From positions 372,001-436,000 of the forward strand of contig NZ_JBITMQ010000002.1 in NCBI RefSeq assembly GCF_044466355.1: 64,000 bases of DNA. The letters run 5' to 3'. Under the pieces are notes generated by a model, which had not been told where the DNA came from, made no database searches, and saw only the letters and a list, made by a program, of their open reading frames with translations. Made by a program: the position numbers and the translations under genes. Below, piece after piece: positions 16,137 to 25,256 of the stretch (the stretch's first letter is position 1; every line of letters starts with the position of its first letter). The DNA comes from Actinophytocola sp044466355. Lineage in GTDB: Bacteria; Actinomycetota; Actinomycetes; Mycobacteriales; Pseudonocardiaceae.

Positions 16137-18353
16137 GTGACCGTGGTGGTGGGCGTGGACGGCGCGGGGCGGACCCACCGCCTCCGCACGATCCTCGCCG
16201 CCAACGGATCCGGCTGGTGGTTCACGGGTGTGGAGGGGCTGGCAGCGGCCCGCGACGGGCTCGTGGTGGTCGACGACGCGCACCGGCTCGACGCGACCGC
16301 GCTGCGTGCACTGACCGCGGCGGCGCGCACCGGAACGCGGCTCGCGATCTCCCGCCGCCCCGCGATCACCAGCCGGGAACTGGCCGAACTCGACGAGCTG
16401 GCGGCCGCGGACGGGGTCGAGGTGCTGGCGCCGCTCGACGTGGACGGGGTGGCCACCCTCCTGGCGACGGCAAGCGGGCGGCCGGTGTCCCCGGACGTCG
16501 CGGCGGAGGTGCGTGCGGAGTCGGCGGGCATGCCGGTCGTGGTGGCGTTGTCACGGGACCGGGACGCGCTGGTCGCCAGGACACAGCGCGTTCTCGCCCT
16601 GCTCCCGGCGGAGGCGCGGTCGGTGGCGAAGCTGCTGGCGCTGCGCGTCGACCTGCCGGACGAGGTGCTCGGCGACGTCATGCCGACGCTGCGCGAGGCC
16701 GGTTTGCTCGTGCCCGGTGGCGAGCGGATGATCCCCGCGCTCGCGGACGTGGTGCTGGCCGAGCTGTCGCCGCCCGAACGACGGTCCCTGCACGACACGG
16801 CCGCCCGCGCCATGCTCGCCGCCGGTGCCGACCCCGTGACGACGGCGACCCAGCTGCGTGCGGCACACATCCGCACACCGGCCGCGGCGGCGGTGTACCT
16901 GCTGGCGGGTGAGCGGACCCGGTTCACCGACCCGGCGGCCGCGCTGTCGTGGTTCGACGACGCCGCCGACGCGGGCGCGGACCCGGCCGCCGTCGCGCCG
17001 GGCAGGGCGGAGACCGCCACGCTCCTCGGCCTGCCCGCGGACATCGAACCCGGGACGGGGCGTCTCGCGCTGGCCGCGGGAGCGGCCGCCGCGCACGACG
17101 GCCGCGCGGCCCGCGGCGCGGACACGCTCCTGACCGCGCCCGCGCCCGGCCCGCTGCTGGCGGTCCCCTTGCTGGCCGCGACGGGACGGCTGGCGGAAGC
17201 CAGGCGGGCCGCGGCGTACGTCGCCGAAGAGGTCGTTGCCGGTCAGCCGCGGCCCCCCGAACGGGTTGCGCCCCGTACCGGCCCGCTGGCCCGGTTCGCG
17301 ATGGCGGCGATCGTCGCGGCCGAGAACCCCGCGTCCGCCGTTCCTCTCCTCATCGAGGCGGCCGAGGACGTCGAGCGGGCTACCCCGGTCGCCGTTCTCC
17401 CCGACACCCCGCACGCCATCGGGGCGATCACCGCCGTCGCGACCGGTGACCTGGCCACGGCCGAGCACCTCCTGACCCGTGCGCTCACCACCGCGGTCGG
17501 CGGCCCCGCCGCCGAGGAACGGCACCGGCTGCTGCTCGCGTGGGCCCGCATGCGTGCGGGCCGGTACGACACCGCGCTCGCCGAGCTGCGCCGCACCAGC
17601 GACCCACCCGGCCGCGAACGCCTGCTGCGGGCCGCGCTCAGTGCGGGCATCGCGCGCCGCCGCGGTGACATCGCCGGGCTGCACGCCGTCTGGGACGCCG
17701 TCGAACCGGTCCTGGCGCGCCAGGCGGTCGACCTGTGGCAGCTGGCAGCCGTCGAGGAACTCCTCGTCGCCGCCGCCCGGTTGCGGCACCGTCGCCGCAT
17801 CGAGCCGGTGCTCGCCGCGCTCGACGAGATCGTCACACCCGCCTGGCGGCCCGCGCTCGGCTGGCTGCGCGTGCAGGTCGCGATCGCCGACGACGACCCC
17901 GAAACCGTTGCCGCGCAACAGCTCCCTGGCGTGCTGGGGCAGGCGGCCGCGATGTGGGCGACCGTGCTGGCGGGCGGGGCGGTCGACCCGGACGCCGTCA
18001 GCGAACTCACCGAAGCGCTCGCGGACCGGCAGCTGCCGTGGGAGGCGTCGCGGCTCGCGGGCCAGGCCGCGATCACCACCACCGACCCCGCCGCCGCGCG
18101 CAGGCTCCTCGAACGCGCGCGGGAACTGTCCGAACCCGACAAGACGATCAGCGCGGAGAGCAGCGGCCTGTCCGAACGGGAACTGGACGTCGCCCGCATG
18201 GTTCTCGCGGGCAGCACCCACCGCGAGATCGGGGCGCAGCTCTACATCTCCCCCAAGACCGTGGAACACCACGTCGCGCGCATCAGGAGCAAGCTCGGCG
18301 CCACCTCGCGTGCGGAGCTGCTGGCCATGCTCCGGGACATCGTCGCCGAGTGA
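16137..18353 (+). CDS. LuxR family ATPase-type transcriptional regulator, possible IniR counterpart
   Basis: A protein of 738 residues. The N terminus has a degenerate P-loop (GVDGAGRT, with Arg for the usual Lys) and a Walker-B-like segment GLVVVDDAHRL. The middle is a long helical, repeat-like region rich in Ala and Leu. The last 65 residues are a LuxR HTH (LSERELDVARMVLAGSTHREIGAQL followed by SPKTVEHHV). Overall it resembles large STAND-like regulators. It sits immediately upstream of an IniB/dynamin locus; in mycobacteria such a regulator (IniR) controls iniBAC. That match is inferred from context and architecture. Confidence 0.75.
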   Translation: MTVVVGVDGAGRTHRLRTILAANGSGWWFTGVEGLAAARDGLVVVDDAHRLDATALRALTAAARTGTRLAISRRPAITSRELAELDELAAADGVEVLAPLDVDGVATLLATASGRPVSPDVAAEVRAESAGMPVVVALSRDRDALVARTQRVLALLPAEARSVAKLLALRVDLPDEVLGDVMPTLREAGLLVPGGERMIPALADVVLAELSPPERRSLHDTAARAMLAAGADPVTTATQLRAAHIRTPAAAAVYLLAGERTRFTDPAAALSWFDDAADAGADPAAVAPGRAETATLLGLPADIEPGTGRLALAAGAAAAHDGRAARGADTLLTAPAPGPLLAVPLLAATGRLAEARRAAAYVAEEVVAGQPRPPERVAPRTGPLARFAMAAIVAAENPASAVPLLIEAAEDVERATPVAVLPDTPHAIGAITAVATGDLATAEHLLTRALTTAVGGPAAEERHRLLLAWARMRAGRYDTALAELRRTSDPPGRERLLRAALSAGIARRRGDIAGLHAVWDAVEPVLARQAVDLWQLAAVEELLVAAARLRHRRRIEPVLAALDEIVTPAWRPALGWLRVQVAIADDDPETVAAQQLPGVLGQAAAMWATVLAGGAVDPDAVSELTEALADRQLPWEASRLAGQAAITTTDPAAARRLLERARELSEPDKTISAESSGLSERELDVARMVLAGSTHREIGAQLYISPKTVEHHVARIRSKLGATSRAELLAMLRDIVAE

Positions 18354-18366
18354 CCGGGTGAGCGCG

Positions 18367-18383
18367 GACCGAGAGATTCGGTC
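18367..18383. promoter_or_regulatory. Inverted repeat after the LuxR gene
   Basis: GACCGA-GAGAT-TCGGTC is a perfect 6-bp inverted repeat with a 5-bp centre, 13 nt after the LuxR stop and about 150 nt upstream of iniB. It could be the operator of the LuxR protein in the iniB promoter region or a small terminator. It has no T run, so I favour an operator. Confidence 0.4.
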
Positions 18384-18428
18384 ACAACCGACACGGAAGC
18401 CCCGTTCCACCGATCTACCCCCTAGCGG

Positions 18429-18469
18429 CCCCCAACAGTGACGGGGGTCTCCCCGATGTCCGCACGGGG
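18429..18469 (+). other. Two tandem GC hairpins in the region upstream of iniB
   Basis: C5-N9-G5 (18429-18447) and CCCCG-N9-CGGGG (18451-18469) could fold one after the other, 60 nt before the iniB start. The region 18354-18529 has no gene. Besides these hairpins and the inverted repeat at 18367 it holds the ribosome binding site AGGAGG at 18519-18524. They may be part of a long 5' leader. Confidence 0.35.
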
Positions 18470-18529
18470 CCTCCCGCCGCAACCTGGTGTCACGCCCGAA
18501 CGCCAGGGCCGCTGATCCAGGAGGTAGCC

Positions 18530-19441
18530 ATGACCGTCAACGTGACCGAAGCCCTGAAGGACTTCATCCACAACCTGATGACCGACCGGCAGTTCGCCGG
18601 GAACTACGCCGAGGACCCGCAGGGGATGCTCGCCGCGCAGGGCGTGACCGACCACGACCTGTCCGGTGTGGACGTGCAGGCCGCGGTGCGCGAGGTGTGC
18701 GGCGACCCGTCCGTGCCCGCCGAGGCCCGCACGGCCGTGCAGAACGCGGGCCCGCCGCCGTCGAGCGGGGCGTCGCACTCGGTGGACAACGTGGTCCAGC
18801 ACCTGAACCACATCACCTACGCCACCTACGAGGGCGACGACTACATCACCAACCTCATCGACCAGTCCGTCGACAACAGCGTGGACGTCAGCGGTCCCGT
18901 GTTCGGCGACGTCAACGCGGTCACCGGCGAGCAGGGCCAGATCATCGACGGCCCCAACTTCGGCCAGGCCAACACCGGCGACGGCGCGGTCCAGGCCGGG
19001 CGGGACGCCGAGGGCGTCAACACCGGGGTCAACACGGGCGTCAACGCGGGCGGCGACGTCGAGAACGCGGTCGTGGGCGACGGCAACCAGACCGCGCAGG
19101 TCGAAGGCAGCGCCGACGGCACGGTGTTCAACTTCGGCGACGGCGACGTCAACAACCTCGGCAACGCGGACGTCGACGACTCGGCCGTGTCCTTCGGTGA
19201 GGGCGACGCGACCAACCTGTCCGACGTCACCGTCGACGACGGCTCGGCGATCGCGGTCGGCGGCAGCGCCAGCGGCTCGAACGTCGAGGACAACGACACG
19301 ACGGTCGTGACCACGGTCGAGGACAACGACACCACGGTCAACGACAACGACACGACGATCCAGGACAACGACACGACCGTCACCACGGTGCAGGACAACG
19401 ACACCGCGGTCGCGGGCGACGACCAGCTGGCCGTGCAGTAA
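18530..19441 (+). CDS. iniB: IniB N-terminal domain protein with acidic repeat tail
   Basis: A protein of 303 residues with no signal peptide. Residues 1-60 form the helical IniB-type domain (ALKDFIHNLMTDRQF, YAEDPQGMLAAQGVT). After a short linker the sequence is a low-complexity run of Asn, Asp, Gly and Val (FGDVNAVTG, NTGVNTGVNAGG, FNFGDGDVNNLGN) that would suit a beta-roll or repeat solenoid. The last 50 residues contain five DNDT(T/A) units. It has a strong ribosome binding site and is first in the locus. Mycobacterial IniB is induced by cell-wall inhibitors, and its molecular function is not settled. Confidence 0.8.
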   Translation: MTVNVTEALKDFIHNLMTDRQFAGNYAEDPQGMLAAQGVTDHDLSGVDVQAAVREVCGDPSVPAEARTAVQNAGPPPSSGASHSVDNVVQHLNHITYATYEGDDYITNLIDQSVDNSVDVSGPVFGDVNAVTGEQGQIIDGPNFGQANTGDGAVQAGRDAEGVNTGVNTGVNAGGDVENAVVGDGNQTAQVEGSADGTVFNFGDGDVNNLGNADVDDSAVSFGEGDATNLSDVTVDDGSAIAVGGSASGSNVEDNDTTVVTTVEDNDTTVNDNDTTIQDNDTTVTTVQDNDTAVAGDDQLAVQ

Positions 19442-19460
19442 TCCCCACCACCAGCGAGCA

Positions 19461-19491
19461 GGCCGGTCGGGCCACGAGGCCCGCACCGGCC
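19461..19491 (+). terminator. Strong hairpin between iniB and iniA, likely attenuator or mRNA stabiliser
   Basis: GGCCGGT and CGGGCC pair with GGCCCG and ACCGGCC around the loop ACGA, giving a 13-bp stem with one bulged base. It is 20 nt after the iniB stop in a gap of 79 nt. A hairpin here would let iniB be expressed above the GTPase genes, either by partial termination or by protecting the upstream mRNA. Confidence 0.5.
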
Positions 19492-19520
19492 GCGCGCGTG
19501 CGCCGACCCGGGAGCCCCCG

Positions 19521-21320
19521 ATGACGACAGCAGCGACCACGACAGCGCCCGCCGCGCGGGCCGGTGACCTGGTGGACCTCGGCCTGCGTGCCTGCGAGGC
19601 GTTCGGCAGACCGGACCTCGCGTCCCGGCTGGCTGCGGTACGGGCGCGGCTCGCCGACCCGGTGTTGCACGTCGTCGTCGCGGGCGAGTTCAAACAGGGC
19701 AAGTCCTCCCTGGTGAACGCGCTCGTCGGCGCGCCGGTCTGCCCGGTCGACGACGACGCGGCCACCGCGGTGCCGACGTTCGTGCGGCACGGCGACGACG
19801 CGAGCGCCGAGCTGGTGTGGCAGGGCGGCGAACGGCGGCGCGAGCCGATCGCGCTGGCCGACGTACGTGCGCACGTGGTCGAGAACGGTGCGCTCGACGA
19901 GCGGGTCGCCGGGGTCGAGATCCGGATCCCGAGGGCGATCCTCGCGAGCGGCCTCACCCTCGTGGACACACCGGGCATCGGCGGTCTCGCCTCCGCGCAC
20001 GCGGCCGCCAGCCTCGCCGCGATCTCCATGGCCGACGCGGTCCTGTTCGTCACGAGCGCGGCGCAGGAGCTGACCCGCAGCGAGGTGGACTTCCTCCGCC
20101 GCGCACGCAAACTGTGCCCGACGGTGGCGTGCGTGCTCACCAAGACCGACTTCTACCCGGCGTGGCGGCGGATCCGCGAGCTGGACGAGGCGCACCTCGC
20201 TGCGGAGGGGCCGGACATCCCGCTCGTCGCGGTGTCGTCGGCCTTGCGTGCCCGCGCGGTGAAGAACAGCGACGCCGGCCTGAACGCCGAGTCCGGCTAC
20301 CCCGGGCTGATCGAGTTCGTGCGCGACCTCGTCGGCGGCTCGGCCGAGCAGCGGCTCGCGACCGAGGCGGCGGCCGAGGTGGTGTCGCTGTGCGACCAGC
20401 TGGAGGCGTCCTTCGCCGCCGAACGGGCCGCGCTCGCCGACCCGGTCGCCGCGCAGCGGGTGGTCGACGAGCTGACCGCGGTGAAGTCCCGCGTCGAACA
20501 GCTCAAGTCCGCGGCGGCCCGGTGGAACCAGACCCTGAACGACGGCATCGCCGACCTCACCTCGGACATCGACCACGACCTGAAGTCCCGCATCCGCGCG
20601 GTCACCGCGGAGGCCGACGAGGCCATCGACGAGAGCGACCCCGCCGACACGTGGGCGGAGATGGGGTCGTGGCTGCAGGCGAAGACGGCCGAGGAGCTGC
20701 TGGCGAACTACGAGCTGCTGAGCGAGCGCGCCACCGACCTGTCCGAGCGGGTCGGCGAGCACTTCCGTGCGGCGTCCGGGACGGCGCTGCGCAGGCCGAC
20801 CGTGCACGACCCGACCCCGCTCGCGGCCGGTGAGGTCGGCGAGGACCTGGACCTGAAGAAGATGCGCGTGGTCAAGCAGGCGATGGTCGCCCTGAAGAGC
20901 GCGTACGGCAGCGCCGTCATGTTCTCCCTTCTGGGCAGCATGGTCGGCATCGTCCTCGGTCCGATCGGCGTCGGGATCGGCCTCGTGCTCGGGCATCGTG
21001 GCCTGCGCGAGGAGAAGAAGCGACAGGTCCAGAAGAGACGGACGGAGGCACGCAACGCCGTGCGCCGGTACTGCGACAAGGTCACGTTCGTCGCGGCCAA
21101 GGACTCCCGCGACACGCTGCGCCGCGTGCAACGCGAGCTGCGCGACCACTACACGGCGCTGGCCGAGGAGCTGAACCGGTCGAACGCGGCGGCCCTCGCC
21201 GCGGCCACCGAGGCCGCGACCCGCACACAGTCCGACCGCGCCAAGCGGCTGAAGGACGTCGACGCCGAGATCGAGCGGATCCGCAAGCTCCGCTCGCGCG
21301 CCGAGGCGGTCTCGCGATGA
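19521..21320 (+). CDS. iniA: Dynamin-like GTPase, IniA type
   Basis: A protein of 599 residues with a dynamin-type G domain: G1 is GEFKQGKSS (residues 54-62), a switch Thr follows in DAATAVPT, G3 is DTPGIGG (149-155) and G4 is TKTD (207-210). Helical stalk regions come next. Near 467-490 a hydrophobic hairpin (MFSLLGSMVGIVLGPIGVGI) probably inserts into the membrane, followed by a basic helix and a coiled C terminus. Bacterial dynamins remodel or protect membranes; mycobacterial IniA mediates membrane fission. It overlaps the second GTPase by four bases, so the pair is probably made in equal amounts and works together. Confidence 0.85.
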   Translation: MTTAATTTAPAARAGDLVDLGLRACEAFGRPDLASRLAAVRARLADPVLHVVVAGEFKQGKSSLVNALVGAPVCPVDDDAATAVPTFVRHGDDASAELVWQGGERRREPIALADVRAHVVENGALDERVAGVEIRIPRAILASGLTLVDTPGIGGLASAHAAASLAAISMADAVLFVTSAAQELTRSEVDFLRRARKLCPTVACVLTKTDFYPAWRRIRELDEAHLAAEGPDIPLVAVSSALRARAVKNSDAGLNAESGYPGLIEFVRDLVGGSAEQRLATEAAAEVVSLCDQLEASFAAERAALADPVAAQRVVDELTAVKSRVEQLKSAAARWNQTLNDGIADLTSDIDHDLKSRIRAVTAEADEAIDESDPADTWAEMGSWLQAKTAEELLANYELLSERATDLSERVGEHFRAASGTALRRPTVHDPTPLAAGEVGEDLDLKKMRVVKQAMVALKSAYGSAVMFSLLGSMVGIVLGPIGVGIGLVLGHRGLREEKKRQVQKRRTEARNAVRRYCDKVTFVAAKDSRDTLRRVQRELRDHYTALAEELNRSNAAALAAATEAATRTQSDRAKRLKDVDAEIERIRKLRSRAEAVSR

Positions 21321-22783
21321 AACTCGTCGACCGCACCCGTTCCGTGCTCGCGCACGGTATCGAGGTCTATCGCGGGACGCCGCACGCCGCACGGCTCGCC
21401 ACGCTCCGGGACCGGCTCGACCAGCCGTTGCGGGTCGCGGTCGCGGGCCGGGTCAAGGCGGGCAAGTCGACGCTGCTCAACGCGCTCGTCGGGGAGCGGC
21501 TCGCGCCCACCGACGCGGGCGAGTGCACCAGGATCGTCACCTGGTACCGGGACGGGCACACCTACCAGGTGCGTGCCCAGGTCGGTCGCGAGCAACGGCA
21601 GCTGCGGTTCGCGCGCGAGGACGACCGGCTCGACATCGACCTCGGCGGGCTGCGTGCCGAGGACGTCGACGAGCTGGTGGTGACGTGGCCCGCGCAGGCG
21701 CTGCGGGCGGTCACGCTCGTCGACACGCCCGGCATCGGTTCGCTGACCGAGTCGGCCGCGCGCCGGACGTGGGACCTGCTGGTGCCCGACGAGGAGGAGA
21801 CGCCCGCGGACGCGGTCGTCTACCTGATGCGGCACCTGCACGCCGGGGACGTCGAGTTCCTGCGTGCGTTCCACGACTCCGAGGTGTCGCGGCCGAGCCC
21901 GGTCAACGCGATCGGCGTGCTGTCGCGCGCCGACGAGATCGCGGTCGGGCGGCTCGACTCGATGGCGTCGGCCCGCCGCGTCGCGACCCGGCTCGGCGCC
22001 GACCCGAACGTGCGGCGGCTGGTGCAGTCTGTGGTCCCGGTCGCCGGGCTGCTCGCGGAGACCGCGGTGACGCTGACCGAGGAGGAGGTCGCGCGGCTGC
22101 GCCGGATCGCGGACCTGCCGGTGAAGGAGGCCGAGGAGCTGCTGCTGTCGGCCGACCGGTTCGTGTCGTCGAAGCCGGAGCTGGGCCTGACCGAGCTGGA
22201 ACGCACCGCGCTGCTGACCCGGTTCGGCGTGTTCGGGGTCCGGTTGGCGAGCACCATGCTGCGCCGCGGCGTCGCCGAGAAGGCGAGCGAGCTGGCCACC
22301 GAGCTGACCGACCGCAGCGGGCTCGGGCACCTGCAGGAGTTGTTGCGGTCGCTGTTCTTCGAGCGGCGCGACGTGCTGAAGTGCCGGTCCGCGCTGCTCG
22401 CCGTCGCCGAGGTCACCCGCGGCTGGGCACGGCCCGGGTCGGAGCGGCTCGCCGCGGAGGTCGAGGAGGTCGTCGCCTCCGCGCACCCGTTCAACGAGCT
22501 GCGGGTGCTGTCCGGGCTGCGCGCCGGCTGGGTGCGTGGCAAGGACGAGGTGCTCGACGAGCTGGAGCGCGTGATCGGCGGTGCGGGCGGCGCCGCGCAC
22601 CAACGGCTGCGGCTGCCCGCCGACGCGGACGGCGGGCAGGTGAGCGCCGCCGCCACCACCGCGCTGGAGCGCTGGCAGCGCCGCGCCGAAAGTCCCATGA
22701 CCAGCTACGAGATGGCGGTCGCCGCACGCGTGGCGGTCCGGTCGTGCGAGGGCATGCTCGCCGACCTCGCCCGTTCCCGTTAG
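21317..22783 (+). CDS. iniC: Dynamin-like GTPase, IniC type
   Basis: The partner GTPase of 488 residues. G1 is GRVKAGKSTLLNAL near residue 45, the switch region contains GECTRIVTWY, G3 is DTPGIGS at 136-142 and the G4-like segment is LSRADE near 205. No hydrophobic hairpin is visible, unlike its upstream neighbour, so membrane contact is probably through that partner. Length and order (IniA-like then IniC-like) match the mycobacterial iniBAC arrangement. The start ATG overlaps the previous stop. Confidence 0.85.
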   Translation: MKLVDRTRSVLAHGIEVYRGTPHAARLATLRDRLDQPLRVAVAGRVKAGKSTLLNALVGERLAPTDAGECTRIVTWYRDGHTYQVRAQVGREQRQLRFAREDDRLDIDLGGLRAEDVDELVVTWPAQALRAVTLVDTPGIGSLTESAARRTWDLLVPDEEETPADAVVYLMRHLHAGDVEFLRAFHDSEVSRPSPVNAIGVLSRADEIAVGRLDSMASARRVATRLGADPNVRRLVQSVVPVAGLLAETAVTLTEEEVARLRRIADLPVKEAEELLLSADRFVSSKPELGLTELERTALLTRFGVFGVRLASTMLRRGVAEKASELATELTDRSGLGHLQELLRSLFFERRDVLKCRSALLAVAEVTRGWARPGSERLAAEVEEVVASAHPFNELRVLSGLRAGWVRGKDEVLDELERVIGGAGGAAHQRLRLPADADGGQVSAAATTALERWQRRAESPMTSYEMAVAARVAVRSCEGMLADLARSR

Positions 22784-22793
22784 GAGTTTCGCG

Positions 22794-24950
22794 ATGTACG
22801 CACTGGGCATCGACCTCGGCACCACGTACACGGCGGCCGCCGTGTGGCGTGACGGCCGCGCCGAGATCGTCTCGCTGGGCGACCGGACCGCCGCCATCCC
22901 GTCCGTGGTCCTGCTGCGCCAGGACGAGACGTTCCTGACCGGCGAGGCCGCGAACCGACGAGGGCTGACCGAGCCGAACCGGGTGGCGCGGGAGTTCAAA
23001 CGGCGCGTCGGGGACACCACGCCGATCATGCTGGGCGGCACCCCGCACTCGGCGGAGTCGTTGATGTCCCGGCTCCTGCGCGCGGCGGTCGACGAGGTCG
23101 TGAAGCGGGAGGGCGGCCCGCCCGCGCGGGTGTGCGTGTCGCACCCGGCGAACTGGGGCCCCTACAAGATCGACCTGCTCGGCCAGGCGGTGCGCATGGC
23201 CGACCTCCCGTCGGTCCTGTTCACCACGGAACCGGAAGCCGCGGCCACGCACTACGCGCAGGAACAACGGCTGGGCGTCGGCGCGGTGGTCGCGGTCTAC
23301 GACCTGGGCGGCGGCACCTTCGACGCGGCGGTCCTCCGCCGCACCGCGACCGGCTTCACCATCCTCGGCAAACCGGAAGGCATCGAACGTCTGGGCGGCA
23401 TCGACTTCGACGCCGCCGTGTTCAACCACGTCCGCACCGCGCTGGGCGGCAAACTCGACGACCTGGACGAGGACGACCCGGCCGCGATCGCCGCCGTGGC
23501 CCGGCTGCGCGAGGAATGCGTGCAGGCCAAGGAAGCGCTGTCGGCCGACACGGACACCACGATTCCGGTGCTTCTGCCGTCGGTGACCACGGACGTGCGG
23601 TTGACGAGGGGCGAGTTCGAGTCGATGGTGCGCCCGGCGCTGCACGGGTCGATCGAGGCGCTGCGGCGGGCGGTGCGGTCGGCCGGCTGCACGCCGGAGC
23701 AGCTGCACTCGGTGCTGCTGGTGGGTGGTTCGTCGCGGATGCCCATCGTCGGGCAGCTGGTGAGCGCCGAGCTGGGCCGACCGGTCGCGGTGGACACCCA
23801 CCCGAAGCACGCGGTGGCGCTGGGGGCGGCGTGGCGCGCGGGTCTTGCGTGGCGCGGGGCCCCCGCGGGTCGCGGCGGCCCGGTGACCGACGGCGGCGCG
23901 ACGGCAGCGGGGCCGGGTGGACCGCCACGCGGCGCGGGCCTCGCGGCGGCGGGTGCGGGCTTCGCGGCGGGCAGGGCGAGTGTGCCGGGTACGTCGTCGG
24001 CACCGGGCCGGGGTGGACCGGCGAACACGTCGGCGGCCGTTGGCGGACCCGCTCCGCGTGGGGCAGCGGGCGCGCGCCCGGGTGGTGCGGCCGCGTCCGG
24101 ACCACCCACCAACGTGAGCGGCACCCGAGACACCGGGCGCCCGAACCTCGCGGCCCGTGGTGCCGAACGCCCCTCGGAACCGGTCAGCCCACCGTCCGCG
24201 CCCGAACCCGACCGGCGCAAGCGGCTCATGGCGCTCGGCGTGGCCGGTGCGGTCGTGGCCCTCCTGGCCGGTGGCGGCGTGGGACTGGCGCTCATCAACG
24301 GCGACGACGGCGGTGCCGGTGCCGCGGCGAACCCGCCGTCGAGCACGGTGCCCACCACGGCGAACTCCCTGCTGCCACCGGACGAGCAGTGCACCGACGC
24401 GATCATGAGCAACCCGAGCTGGGTGTGCCTGACCGCGGCGGTGGTGGCCGACGGGAAGCTCACGATCCAGTACGTGAGCGACGGCGGCGCGCTGAGCGTC
24501 GGCGGTGGCAAGCACCTGCACATCTACGGCAGCGACGGCACGAACCCGCCCGACCGGATCATGGGTCACCAGGTGCCGGAGTCCGAGCAGGGCGAGTGGT
24601 ACGTCGAGGACCGCAGGCCGTCGGTCGTCGACGTCACCTCGCAGAAGTACGTCACCGCGGTCGGGGACGCGCCCAAGGTGTGCGCCCGCATCGCCACCGC
24701 CGACCACGTGCTGGTCAAGGCCACCGACGGCAGCTACCGCACGGGCAACTGCGTCCCGGTGACCAGGGCCGAGGTGACCCCCACGGAGGCCCCGCCGCAG
24801 ACGCCGCGTCCGAACCGTCCACCCCAGACGCACCACGAGACCACGACGACCGAGACGACGAGCAGCTCAACGGAACCCAGCACGACGGAACCGCCCCCGG
24901 ACAGCGAACCAGCCACCCCGCCCTCGGAACCGGAGAACGCGGAGGGCTGA
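22794..24950 (+). CDS. Hsp70-like protein with transmembrane anchor and extracellular Cys domain
   Basis: A protein of 718 residues. Residues 1-345 are an Hsp70 nucleotide-binding domain: IDLGTTYTAAAV is phosphate loop 1, VYDLGGGTFDAAVL is phosphate loop 2, and LLVGGSSRMPIV is the adenosine motif. The canonical substrate-binding domain and its lid are missing. Instead comes a Gly/Ala/Pro linker (about 346-473), the basic RRKR, one membrane helix (479-502), an outside domain with four Cys (CTDAIM, WVCLT, KVCARI, GNCVPV), and a Thr/Ser/Pro-rich tail. The topology puts the ATPase inside and the Cys domain outside. It follows the dynamin genes by 10 nt, so it belongs to the operon. Confidence 0.85.
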   Translation: MYALGIDLGTTYTAAAVWRDGRAEIVSLGDRTAAIPSVVLLRQDETFLTGEAANRRGLTEPNRVAREFKRRVGDTTPIMLGGTPHSAESLMSRLLRAAVDEVVKREGGPPARVCVSHPANWGPYKIDLLGQAVRMADLPSVLFTTEPEAAATHYAQEQRLGVGAVVAVYDLGGGTFDAAVLRRTATGFTILGKPEGIERLGGIDFDAAVFNHVRTALGGKLDDLDEDDPAAIAAVARLREECVQAKEALSADTDTTIPVLLPSVTTDVRLTRGEFESMVRPALHGSIEALRRAVRSAGCTPEQLHSVLLVGGSSRMPIVGQLVSAELGRPVAVDTHPKHAVALGAAWRAGLAWRGAPAGRGGPVTDGGATAAGPGGPPRGAGLAAAGAGFAAGRASVPGTSSAPGRGGPANTSAAVGGPAPRGAAGARPGGAAASGPPTNVSGTRDTGRPNLAARGAERPSEPVSPPSAPEPDRRKRLMALGVAGAVVALLAGGGVGLALINGDDGGAGAAANPPSSTVPTTANSLLPPDEQCTDAIMSNPSWVCLTAAVVADGKLTIQYVSDGGALSVGGGKHLHIYGSDGTNPPDRIMGHQVPESEQGEWYVEDRRPSVVDVTSQKYVTAVGDAPKVCARIATADHVLVKATDGSYRTGNCVPVTRAEVTPTEAPPQTPRPNRPPQTHHETTTTETTSSSTEPSTTEPPPDSEPATPPSEPENAEG

Positions 24951-24955
24951 GAGCG

Positions 24956-25256
24956 ATGCCCTGAACGACGCTTTCGGGACACTCAGCCTGGATCCACCGG
25001 TGGTCAACCTGGTTGTTCCGTACCTGCGGCAAGCGCGGCCTGGTCAGGCCCGCGCACAAGCCGAGCGCCAGCCCACGAAGACGGCCTGCCTGCCCTCCCG
25101 TCGATGCCAAACCACAACAATCCCAATTCGTGAGGCCCCTCCCCGAGATCAGCCCGTCCGGCGAGGACCCCCCCGGAGGGAAACCGCCCCGTACACAACC
25201 GAGCATGATCATCGGTGGATTCGGGCTCAACGTCCCGAAAGCGTCTTTCAGGGCAT
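24956..25256. repeat. 301-bp element with long terminal inverted repeats
   Basis: The left end (from 24956) and the reverse complement of the right end (from 25256) both read ATGCCCTGAA, then C or A, then GACGCTTTCGGGAC, and stay similar for about 65 bp. The gap-free match is roughly 80%. The element fills the whole space between two convergent stop codons. It encodes no convincing protein. Fragments of it (the CTTTCAGGGC end, CCCGCGCACAAGCC and a C-run-GGAGGGAAA block) also occur at 11141-11215. It looks like a MITE or a dispersed palindromic repeat. The ends themselves could act as bidirectional terminators. Confidence 0.65.

Noticed and set aside
18367..18469. A possible small RNA gene between the LuxR gene and iniB
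   Set aside because: The palindromes here fit an operator and leader hairpins, and I see no separate promoter and terminator pair.
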